64,000 nucleotides of DNA. It comes from Agromyces cerinus (lineage in GTDB: Bacteria > Actinomycetota > Actinomycetes > Actinomycetales > Microbacteriaceae). Below the pieces are notes generated by a model. The model made no database searches, was not told the DNA's origin, and saw only the letters and a list, made by a program, of their open reading frames with translations. Both the position numbers and the translations under genes were made by a program. Each line of letters opens with the position of its first letter. The first letter of the stretch is position 1. Of the stretch, positions 43,036 to 57,885 are shown one piece after another. The stretch spans positions 248,001 to 312,000 of the forward strand of contig NZ_JAFBCT010000001.1 of the NCBI RefSeq assembly GCF_016907835.1, written 5' to 3'.

Positions 43036-43864
43036 GCGTCGCATCGGCGCGCGCGAGTCGAACACGATCGCCTACGTCGTGCTCACGGTCGGGTCGGTCG
43101 TCATGATCTTCCCGTTCGTCTGGCAGCTCATCATGTCGCTCGGCACGAACGCCGACGTCATCTCCATCCCGCCGTCGTTCTGGCCGTCGGAGTTCAAGCC
43201 CGAGAACTACCTCAACGTGTTCGACCGGGTGCCCTTCCTCAGCCAGTTCTGGGTGTCGGTCGGCATCACGGTGATCCGCACGGTCGGCCAGCTCGTGCTG
43301 TGCTCGATGGCCGGCTACGCGTTCGCGCGCATGTACTTCCCGTTCAAGGGGGTCGTGCTCGCCCTGATCCTCGCGATCCTCATGGTGCCGCCGCAGGTCT
43401 ACCTGCTGCCGCAGTACCAGATCATCCAGGGGCTCGGCTGGCTGAACACCGTGATCGGCATCGCAGCGCCCGGCATCTTCAGCGCCTTCGGCACGTTCAT
43501 GATGCGCCAGTTCTTCATGGGGCTCCCGCCCGAGCTCGAAGAGGCGGCTCGCCTCGACGGCGCGAACCAGTTCCAGATCTTCTGGAAGATCATGCTGCCG
43601 CTCGCGAAGCCCGGACTCTCGGCGCTCGCGATCATCACGGTGCTCTGGTCGTGGAACGACCTGCTCTGGCCGCTCATCGTCGCGACGAGCGCCGAGAGCA
43701 TGCCGCTCTCCGCGGGCATCGCGACGCTCACGAGCGGACGCACGATCACGGACTACCCGATGCTGCTCGCCGCCGCGATGATGGCGATGGCGCCGGTGCT
43801 GATCCTCTTCCTCATCATGCAGCGCCGGGTCATCGACGGCGTCGCATTCTCCGGACTGAAATGA
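43028..43864 (+). CDS. ABC sugar transporter permease (MalG-like)
   Basis: 278 aa, six transmembrane segments. EAA loop ELEEAARLDGANQFQIFWKIMLPLAKPGLSALAII. No ATPase gene is present in the operon, so the transporter likely uses a shared ATPase of the MsiK type encoded elsewhere. The stop overlaps the next ATG (ATGA). Confidence 0.95.
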   Translation: MSKRRIGARESNTIAYVVLTVGSVVMIFPFVWQLIMSLGTNADVISIPPSFWPSEFKPENYLNVFDRVPFLSQFWVSVGITVIRTVGQLVLCSMAGYAFARMYFPFKGVVLALILAILMVPPQVYLLPQYQIIQGLGWLNTVIGIAAPGIFSAFGTFMMRQFFMGLPPELEEAARLDGANQFQIFWKIMLPLAKPGLSALAIITVLWSWNDLLWPLIVATSAESMPLSAGIATLTSGRTITDYPMLLAAAMMAMAPVLILFLIMQRRVIDGVAFSGLK

Positions 43865-44910
43865 GCGAGCGGATGACGCAGCAGAACGGTTCCCTCCGAG
43901 TCGGCCTGATCGGGGCCGGCGCGATCTCCCACGCCCACCTGCCCGGATGGCTCGCGCTCGGCGCGCAGGTCACCGTGTACTCCGAGGCCGGCGCCGAGGC
44001 GCTGGCGGAGCAGTACGGACTCGAGATCGCCGGCTCGCTCGACGAGCTGTGGCCGGCGGTCGACGTCGTCGACATCGTCACGCCGACCGCGACGCACGCC
44101 GGGCTCGCCCTCGCCGCGATCGGCCACGGCATCGACATCGTGTGCGAGAAGCCGCTCGCCCGCACCGCTGCCGATGCGGCCGCGGTCGTCGATGCCGCGG
44201 AGCATGCCGGGGTGCGCCTCTTCCCGGCGCACGTGGTGCGGTACTTCCCCGAGTTCCTCGCGGCGCGCGGCGCGATCGCGGCCGGGCGCATCGGCCGGCC
44301 GGCGGTCTTCCGCTTCCGGCGGCAGAGCGCCGCACCGCAGTCGCCCTGGTTCTTCGACGACGCCGTCTCGGGCGGCATCGTGATGGACCAGATGATCCAC
44401 GACCTCGACCAGGCCGAGTGGCTCGGCGGGCCGGTTCGGCGCGTGTTCGCGCGACTGCGACGCGGCGGCGACGCGGAGGCCCCGGTGGTCGCGGCCCAGG
44501 TCGTGCTCGACCACGAGTCGGGGCTGATCAGCCACGTGCACGGCACGTGGGGGAGCCCGGCGCTGCCCTTCTCCTACTCCTTCGACCTCGCGGGCGACGG
44601 CGGGGTGCTGCGGTTCGACTCGATGCGCGACGACACGATGCGCTCGGCGCTGCCGCCGATCGACGGCGGGGGATACCTGCCCGAGACGAGCGGGGTCGAG
44701 AGCCCGTACTCCGCCGAGATCGCCGACTTCGTGCGGGCCATCCGCTCGGGCGGCGCCGCCCGGGTCGACGGCGCCGACGGCGTTCGCGCCGTGCGCATCG
44801 CCGAGGCCGCGCTCGAGTCGATCGAGAGCGGCCTGCCGGTCGAACTCCCACCCGCAGACGAGGCGACGGATGCCTCGACCGACGACGCCCTGATCGGAGC
44901 CCGCGCATGA
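43861..44910 (+). CDS. Gfo/Idh/MocA family oxidoreductase (second of three)
   Basis: 349 aa. LRVGLIGAGAISHAHLPGWLALG (Rossmann), VCEKPLARTAADAAAVV and GGIVMDQMIHDLDQAEWLGG at the catalytic position: the usual Lys-x-x-His-Asp is Gln-Met-Ile-His-Asp, so the catalytic His/Asp remain. Coupled on both sides by ATGA. With two other family members it probably carries out successive oxidation or epimerisation steps on the imported sugar. Confidence 0.92.
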   Translation: MSERMTQQNGSLRVGLIGAGAISHAHLPGWLALGAQVTVYSEAGAEALAEQYGLEIAGSLDELWPAVDVVDIVTPTATHAGLALAAIGHGIDIVCEKPLARTAADAAAVVDAAEHAGVRLFPAHVVRYFPEFLAARGAIAAGRIGRPAVFRFRRQSAAPQSPWFFDDAVSGGIVMDQMIHDLDQAEWLGGPVRRVFARLRRGGDAEAPVVAAQVVLDHESGLISHVHGTWGSPALPFSYSFDLAGDGGVLRFDSMRDDTMRSALPPIDGGGYLPETSGVESPYSAEIADFVRAIRSGGAARVDGADGVRAVRIAEAALESIESGLPVELPPADEATDASTDDALIGARA

Positions 44911-45932
44911 GCAGCTCGACCGAACCGCTGCGCATCGGCATCCTGTCGTTCGCCCACCCGCACGTCGAGGCGTACGCCCGCTCGCTCGTCGAACGCGGCA
45001 TCGAGGTCGTGGGCACCGACCTCCCGCCGTACGACGCGGGCACGCAGCGCGGCGCAGAGCTCGCCGAGCGCCTCGGCATCGAGTACCTCGACGACGTCGA
45101 CGCCGTGCTCGCGCGCGCGCCGCACGGCGTGATCGTCACCGCCGAGAACGCTCGGCATCGCGAGCTCGCGATCGCGGCGGTCGCGGCAGGCGCCCACGTG
45201 CTCTGCGAGAAGCCGATCGCCACCGAGGTCGGCGACGCCCTCGCGATGGTCGACGCGGCCGCGGCGGCGGGCGTCTCGCTCATGACGGCGTACCCGGTGC
45301 GCTTCGCACCGTCGTTCCGCGAGCTCGTTGCTCGTGTGCGTGCCGGGCAGCTCGGCGAGGTCGTCGCCGTCTCGGGCACGAACAACGGCAAGATCCCGCT
45401 CGACCGCAGTTGGTTCACGACCGAGGCGGCCGCAGGCGGCGGCGCGCTCGTCGACCACGTCGTGCACTGCGCCGACCTGCTCGACGAACTCCTCGGCGAA
45501 CCGGCGCAGGAGGTCTACGCGACGGCGAACCGCATCCTGCACGCCGACCGAGGGATCGAGGTCGAGACCGGCGGTGTCGTGTCGATCGCCTACCCGTCGG
45601 GCGTCATCGCGACGATCGACTGCTCGTGGAGCCAGCCCGACTCGGCCGCCACCTGGGGCGGACTCACACTCGAGGTGCACGGCACTCGCGGATCGATGCG
45701 GATCGACCCGTTCGCCGCGCACATCTCGGGGTACGCCGAGGGCGGCGCGACCTGGGACGCATTCGGCACCGATCTCGACGGGCTCATGATCGACGAGTTC
45801 CTCGGTGCGATCCGCGATTCGCGGGCGCCCCGCCCCGACGGCTCGGTCGGGGTGCGCACCCTCGCCATCGTCGATGCGGCGAAGCGGTCGGTGCGCTCGG
45901 GAACTCCTGTGGGCGTGCTCGCGACGGCCTGA
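44907..45932 (+). CDS. Gfo/Idh/MocA family oxidoreductase (third of three)
   Basis: 341 aa. LRIGILSFAHPHVEAYARSL replaces the classical GxGxxG with a SFAHPH segment, seen in a subset of the family. LCEKPIATEVGDALAMVDAA is intact, and the catalytic region is GGGALVDHVVHCADLLDELLG (His present, Asp after one more residue). The altered dinucleotide loop may change cofactor binding. Last gene of the operon. Confidence 0.9.
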   Translation: MSSSTEPLRIGILSFAHPHVEAYARSLVERGIEVVGTDLPPYDAGTQRGAELAERLGIEYLDDVDAVLARAPHGVIVTAENARHRELAIAAVAAGAHVLCEKPIATEVGDALAMVDAAAAAGVSLMTAYPVRFAPSFRELVARVRAGQLGEVVAVSGTNNGKIPLDRSWFTTEAAAGGGALVDHVVHCADLLDELLGEPAQEVYATANRILHADRGIEVETGGVVSIAYPSGVIATIDCSWSQPDSAATWGGLTLEVHGTRGSMRIDPFAAHISGYAEGGATWDAFGTDLDGLMIDEFLGAIRDSRAPRPDGSVGVRTLAIVDAAKRSVRSGTPVGVLATA

Positions 45933-45946
45933 ACGAACGCCGGATC

Positions 45947-46001
45947 CGGCGCCCCGCGGCATCCGCTCATCGACACGATCGTGAGCCGCAGCGGGGTGCC
46001 G
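45947..46001 (+). terminator. Possible terminator after the sugar operon
   Basis: Imperfect arms CGGCGCCCCGCGGC (45947-45960) and GCCGCAGCGGGGTGCCG (45985-46001) with 24 nt between; no U-tract. The large loop makes it a weak candidate. Confidence 0.35.
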
Positions 46002-46066
46002 TTCCGCGTTTCGGGGGTGCCGGATCGTGGTTATACCGGAGATTCGCAGACAAATCAAGAATCGAC

Positions 46067-46095
46067 TGGACACGGCGCGTCTGGCGACATATAGT
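46067..46095 (+). promoter_or_regulatory. Sigma70-type promoter of rpoBC
   Basis: TGGACA (46067-46072), 17-nt spacer, TATAGT (46090-46095), close to the vegetative consensus. The expected start near 46102 gives a leader of about 150 nt. The rest of 45933-46252 holds no gene. Confidence 0.8.
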
Positions 46096-46252
46096 TAACC
46101 TTTGCGCTCCCAGACCCACCATGCCTTCATATTGCGGTCGGCTTCTGTGCGTGTCGAGATCCTGAGGTCTCCGGCATCCGCACTCGTCTGAGGGGTTCCA
46201 CTCTCCGCTACCGACAGTGAACCGGCCCGACGGGGCCATGGAGGTTATTCAC

Positions 46253-49744
<3,492 letters not shown>

Positions 49745-49787
49745 GCCTGGCCAGTAGACGATTACAGAGACTTTCCAAGGAGAGAAA

Positions 49788-53684
<3,897 letters not shown>

Positions 53685-53698
53685 TCAGCCGATACGAC

Positions 53699-53736
53699 AG
53701 CAGGGCCCCGGAGCGATCCGGGGCCCTGCTTCGTTT
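53699..53736 (+). terminator. Intrinsic terminator of rpoBC
   Basis: Perfect 14-bp arms AGCAGGGCCCCGGA and TCCGGGGCCCTGCT around GCGA, followed by TCGTTT. Confidence 0.93.
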
Positions 53737-53821
53737 CCGGGCGAGCCGCGGCGACGACAGCGGGTTCGGGCGACGTTACGATCGCTCGAGACGCCGATGT
53801 CGCCGATCCGAAGGGCCACCG

Positions 53822-54229
53822 ATGACCGATCACACCCCGCCGCCTCCCGCGGCATCCGGGGCGAATGCTCGACCGGCTCTGGTGCGGCGCCCGCAATTCT
53901 GGACCGCCGTCGAGCTGCTCACGTCCGCCTCGGCCATCACCTGCAAGTGGGGCAACCCGGCCGGCGGGTCGGATCGCGGACTCACGACCAACGTCGCCCA
54001 CGTCACCGAAGAGCAGGCCGCAGCGATGATCGCCCACTTCGGCGAGAGCGGCTACAGCTGCTACGAGGAACTCCAGGGCACCCGGTGCGTCAGGGAGACG
54101 CCGCCGAGCGTCGACGGACAGGCGGGGGAGTCGCACTTCATTCGCGACGACGTGTGGATCGCGACGCACTGGGTGAACGCCGGCCCCGACAGGTACACGC
54201 ACGACATCGTGGCCGCGATCTTCGGCTGA
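53822..54229 (+). CDS. Hypothetical cytosolic protein
   Basis: 135 aa. No signal peptide or membrane segment. After a Pro-rich start it has a mixed alpha/beta core with three cysteines (ITCKWG, YSCYEELQGTRC) and an aromatic-rich end DVWIATHWVNAGPDRYTHDIVAAIFG. No family recognised. TACGAT near 53777 may be the -10 element. Confidence 0.62.
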   Translation: MTDHTPPPPAASGANARPALVRRPQFWTAVELLTSASAITCKWGNPAGGSDRGLTTNVAHVTEEQAAAMIAHFGESGYSCYEELQGTRCVRETPPSVDGQAGESHFIRDDVWIATHWVNAGPDRYTHDIVAAIFG

Positions 54230-54322
54230 GCGAAGCGCCGCGCGCGCTCCCGGATTACGGTCCGATGCGTTGCTACAGTTGGCCAACCACGGGTGCGAGG
54301 GGTGCCCGGAAGGAGCGCGATC

Positions 54323-55327
54323 ATGAGCAGCACGACTCCCGGAGCAGACCCGGAACGTCACGGCGAAGAGACCGGCCCGGTCGGCGAGGGCATCGTCGAT
54401 GACTCCGCGCCCGAGCCCGCCCCCGTCCTGAACGAGACAGGCCCCGTCGACGAGCCCGCGCCCATCGAGGCAGAGCCGGTCGAATCCTCGGCCGAGGCGT
54501 CAGAGCCGGAGGCCGTCGACGCCGAGCTCGCCGCGACCTCGCCCCTGGATGAGGCCCTCGAGCGGGCGAGCGCCCACCCCGCGCCCGAAGAGACCAACGG
54601 CATCGACGACCTGGATGCCTCGTCGACGCCCGACCCGGTCGCCGCCGATGCCGTGCGTCGTGAGACCTACGTGCCGGCATCGACCGTCGCCGCCGGAACG
54701 GCCGCCGGCGCGGCCACGCTCGCCGACGTGCCGGAGCCGGTGTACGTCGCACCGCAGCCCGGTCCGCAGACGATCTACGTGCAGGCGCCGACGCCGCCGA
54801 AGGCGAAGGGCAATCGCGGATTCGGCGTGCTCGTCGCGCTCATCGGCACCGTCGCGTTCGGTGTGCTCTTCGCGGCCGTCGCGTACGTGCTCTACCTGAG
54901 TTTCGGTGCGCCGGACGGTGAGGCGATCGGCATCGCCGACTTCCTCATCCAGCCCACGTTCTGGGTGCCAGTCGTCGCGTTCTTCATCGGGTTCGCGCTG
55001 CTCGCCGCGATCGTCAACCGCGGACCGTGGTGGACGTACGCCGTGTTCGGGCTGCTCGTCGGGGTGCTCGTCTACTTCGCCTACATCGGCGGCTCGTTGC
55101 TCTACGTGCAGGCCTGGACGCTCACGCTCGAGCAGGCGAACGACTTCATCGCAGAGCGCTGGCTCGACCCGTACGCGATCGTCGCGGCGGTCATCGCCCG
55201 GGAGATCCCGATCTGGCTCGGCGGCTGGATCGCCGCCCGCGGGCGCACGGTCACCGAGCGCAACCGGCTCGCGATCGAGGCGTACGACCGCGAGCTCGCG
55301 GCAGGCCCGCAGGTGCAGCGCTACTAG
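54323..55327 (+). CDS. Membrane protein with long acidic disordered N-terminus
   Basis: 334 aa. Residues 1-158 are rich in Glu, Pro, Ala and Asp (cytoplasmic, probably disordered). Four transmembrane helices follow near 168-194, 213-231, 236-262 and 283-304, then a short charged tail. No enzymatic motif. AAGGAG precedes ATG 54323. Proteins with this layout are frequent in Microbacteriaceae without known role. Confidence 0.78.
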   Translation: MSSTTPGADPERHGEETGPVGEGIVDDSAPEPAPVLNETGPVDEPAPIEAEPVESSAEASEPEAVDAELAATSPLDEALERASAHPAPEETNGIDDLDASSTPDPVAADAVRRETYVPASTVAAGTAAGAATLADVPEPVYVAPQPGPQTIYVQAPTPPKAKGNRGFGVLVALIGTVAFGVLFAAVAYVLYLSFGAPDGEAIGIADFLIQPTFWVPVVAFFIGFALLAAIVNRGPWWTYAVFGLLVGVLVYFAYIGGSLLYVQAWTLTLEQANDFIAERWLDPYAIVAAVIAREIPIWLGGWIAARGRTVTERNRLAIEAYDRELAAGPQVQRY

Positions 55328-55341
55328 AGGCGGACGGCGGT

Positions 55342-56103
55342 CTACTCCGAGGCGGCGCAGTCGCGAACGAGGTCGGCCGGAGCTTCGATGTCGAGCTCCT
55401 CACCCCACGCGCCGAACGCGAATGAGCCGTCGCCGCTCGGGTCTCCTGCGGTGAAGTCCGTCGGCAAGGGTGCCCCGACGCGCTGCACGTGCATGACTCC
55501 TGCCGGCGCGGTCTCGCCGCCCACGACCACTTCGAGGAGCTCGGCGTCGGCGGCGGGCTGTGCCACGCTCACCGATCCACTCGCGCCGAGCAGTGCCGAG
55601 ACCAGGTCTGCGGGGCGCAGGAGCGGCGACCACTGGTCGGCGAGGCCGTCACCGGCGGCGGCGCAGACGTACCCCTGTTCGAGCTCGGGGATGCCGAGTT
55701 GCGCGGCGTATGCGGCATTGCCCCGCATGTAGGTGTGCCCGCCGACCGTGACGACGTCGAGACTCAGCCCGCCGGCGGTGATCTTCGCAGCGAAGGCTCC
55801 GGGCCGACCGCGGTAGTCGACGGCGACCGTGCGTCCCCGGGCCGGGTCCGCCTCGGGCGTCGCGGCGGTCAGCTCGGTGAACGTGCCCGAGTACTCGACC
55901 GTGCCGGCGGCCGCGACGGCGTCGACGACCTCGCCGGCGGCGTCCGTCCCGGTCAGGAGCCAGAGCCCGTTGCCGTCGATCTGCGAGGGGTCGAGGTCGC
56001 CGAGCTCGAAGTGAGACGGGGTCGGCGGCACCTCGGGCGGCGCCTGGCTGCAGCCGGCCAGGGCGAGCGCCGCGACGAGCGCGAGCGGCGCGGCCCGCCT
56101 CAC
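55342..56103 (-). CDS. Putative lipoprotein
   Basis: 253 aa. Signal peptide with lipobox ALAGC (Cys near 18). The mature domain recalls LppX/LprG-like lipid-carrier lipoproteins: a statement of conversion to a test value (VEYSGTFTELTAA), VDYRGRPGAFAAKITAGGLSLDVVTVGGHTYMRG and a beta-sheet-rich body; the match is weak. GTG 56103 overlaps the stop of the upstream gene (GTGA). It is convergent with the acidic membrane protein gene. Confidence 0.72.
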   Translation of the reverse strand: MRRAAPLALVAALALAGCSQAPPEVPPTPSHFELGDLDPSQIDGNGLWLLTGTDAAGEVVDAVAAAGTVEYSGTFTELTAATPEADPARGRTVAVDYRGRPGAFAAKITAGGLSLDVVTVGGHTYMRGNAAYAAQLGIPELEQGYVCAAAGDGLADQWSPLLRPADLVSALLGASGSVSVAQPAADAELLEVVVGGETAPAGVMHVQRVGAPLPTDFTAGDPSGDGSFAFGAWGEELDIEAPADLVRDCAASE

Positions 56104-56624
56104 GATGCGGCGTCGGCGACGCACGCGCTCTGCGCCCGCTGTGCACCGAGGGTCTCGGCGTCGAGCGAGACCTCGCCTGTGGTCGCGGTCGGTCGCACGA
56201 CGAAGCACGTGTCGTTCTCGTAGAGGCCGAGCGCCGACGGCAGCCAGGCCTCGGTGCCGGTGACCCATTGGGTCAGGTCGGTCGTCTCGCCGTCGCCGTG
56301 CACGGCGTAGACGCTGTAGGCCGCGTCGGGGCCGCTCCAGTCGAGATGGGCGTTGCCGCCGTCGATGGTCAGCCCGAGACCGCTGACCGCGACGGAGTCG
56401 TCGGTGACGGCGGTGATGATGAACCACGTGATGGCACTCGCGAGCGCGACGAAGGTGAGTCCGATCGAGACCATGAACGCCGGATGCCGCCACCACTTGC
56501 GCTCCTGTGCAGGCGCCTCGGCCAACTCGGGGAGGACCGAGCCCGTGGTGCCGAGCGGGCGGGTTCCTGCGGTCTGGGGCAGGGCGGTCTGACCGGGCGC
56601 GCTGCCGAGCGAGGGGTTCTGCAT
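56100..56624 (-). CDS. Single-pass membrane protein with extracytoplasmic domain
   Basis: 174 aa. Pro/Gly-rich cytoplasmic start (1-42), one transmembrane helix (about 50-73, FMVSIGLTFVALASAITWFIITAV), then a beta-rich outer domain with two cysteines (NDTCFVV, QSACVAD) able to form a disulfide. GGAAGG precedes ATG 56624. It forms an operon with the lipoprotein (GTGA) and is divergent from the type VII secretion genes, with which it may be associated. Confidence 0.75.
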   Translation of the reverse strand: MQNPSLGSAPGQTALPQTAGTRPLGTTGSVLPELAEAPAQERKWWRHPAFMVSIGLTFVALASAITWFIITAVTDDSVAVSGLGLTIDGGNAHLDWSGPDAAYSVYAVHGDGETTDLTQWVTGTEAWLPSALGLYENDTCFVVRPTATTGEVSLDAETLGAQRAQSACVADAAS

Positions 56625-56676
56625 CGGATCCTTCCGGGGCTGCGCCGAACGAAACGGTCGGCGCCGGCCGACCGCG

Positions 56677-56686
56677 TACCATGGTA
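56677..56686. promoter_or_regulatory. Symmetric divergent -10 element
   Basis: TACCATGGTA reads TACCAT on both strands, so a single 10-bp palindrome could serve as -10 hexamer for both divergent operons (start codons at 56624 and 56733). Transcription in the two directions would compete. Confidence 0.5.
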
Positions 56687-56732
56687 TCCCGAACGCCCGG
56701 GGGCACGATTCGTGCGCGACGACAGGAGAGCA

Positions 56733-57836
56733 GTGGTCACAGCGCGGGTCCGCCGAGCCGTGACGGCCGCGCTCGTCGTCGTGGGCGCCGTGAGCGCCGT
56801 GCCCGCTGCTGCAGCGTACGCCGAGGGCGACGGCGGAGCGGATGCCGCGGCATCCGGTGCGGCATCCGGCCCGACCTCGATCGCCGTGCCGTATCTCGGC
56901 TCCGCCTCGATCGAGCCGGGGGAGGGCTGGCAGATCACCGACTGCGCGGGCCCGCGCGCCGCGAGCCCCCTCGTCGTCGCGTGCGAACCGGCGAAGATCA
57001 CGCTGAGCGCGCCGAGCTTCGATCCCGAGGCGCCCGTCACGATCGTGCCGGTGCCGCTCTCGAACGGCCGCACGTCGATCGTCGTCGACTACTCCGTGTC
57101 GCTGGCCCCGCCCGAGGCGCCGACGGTGGCCGGAGGCGAGGTCGGGCACCCGGTCGCCGCCGGGTCCACGGCGCTGCTCCCGCTCAGCGACCTCGGCATC
57201 GCGTGCGCGGTCTGCGCGGAGGGCGGCGCACTCGACGTCGTGGAGGTGCTCCCCGCGGAGGCCGGCAGTGCGGCGTCGAACGGCACGCACCTCGTCTTCC
57301 GGCCCTCGGCGGGCTTCACCGGCGACGCCGAGCTCGTCGTGCGCTACGCCGACGACTACGGCGCCTGGTCGGCCGACGCCTCGATCGTCGTGCCGGTCTA
57401 CGCGCCGAGCGCGACGCTCATCGCCTCGAGCATCACGACTCCGCTCGGCGACGGGCCGCAGACGGTCGACCTGATGCCGCTCGTCTTCCGGTTCGGCGGC
57501 GACGCCGACATCACGCTCGTCGGCTGCGGTTCCACGATCCACGGGTCCGTGGTGTGCGCACCCGACGGCACGGCGGTGTACGCGCCGTCCGGGGCATCCG
57601 TCGACCAGTTCAGCTACCACGTCGTCTCGACCGACGGCGAGCACGCGACCGGGTCGGTGACCTTCGTTCCGGATGCCGCGGGGCAGGCGTTCGTGCCGGC
57701 GTCGGCGATCGGCGCCGACGATGGCGTACCGTCGAAGATCGTTCCGCGCGTGCCGGTCGAGGGGGACGCGGCAGGCGTGCGATCGGGGATCTTCGCCCCG
57801 CTCATCGAGACGCTCGACCGAGCGGGCGTGCGATGA
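56733..57836 (+). CDS. Secreted protein with tandem Ig-like/cadherin-like domains
   Basis: 367 aa. Signal peptide (about 1-30, ending PAAAAYA), then repeated beta-sandwich domains: SIAVPYLGSASI... , VTIVPVPLSNGRTSIVVDYSVSLA, LVFRPSAGFTGDAELVVRYADDYGAWSADASIVVPVYAP, VVCAPDGTAVYAPSGASVDQFSYHVVSTDGEHATGSVTFVP. Four cysteines cluster in the middle part. No C-terminal anchor or sortase motif. AGGAGA precedes GTG 56733. The position right before the EccC-like gene suggests a part in, or export near, the type VII system. Confidence 0.78.
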   Translation: MVTARVRRAVTAALVVVGAVSAVPAAAAYAEGDGGADAAASGAASGPTSIAVPYLGSASIEPGEGWQITDCAGPRAASPLVVACEPAKITLSAPSFDPEAPVTIVPVPLSNGRTSIVVDYSVSLAPPEAPTVAGGEVGHPVAAGSTALLPLSDLGIACAVCAEGGALDVVEVLPAEAGSAASNGTHLVFRPSAGFTGDAELVVRYADDYGAWSADASIVVPVYAPSATLIASSITTPLGDGPQTVDLMPLVFRFGGDADITLVGCGSTIHGSVVCAPDGTAVYAPSGASVDQFSYHVVSTDGEHATGSVTFVPDAAGQAFVPASAIGADDGVPSKIVPRVPVEGDAAGVRSGIFAPLIETLDRAGVR

Positions 57837-57885
57837 CGGCGACGATGACGACGGCGATGATGTTCGCGACAGAGAGGTGTGCAGC

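Noticed and set aside
42082..43864. A missing ABC ATPase hidden in the sugar operon
   Set aside because: No Walker A or LSGGQ-like sequence in any frame between 38.3 and 45.9 kb; sharing of an MsiK-type ATPase is the common solution in actinobacteria.
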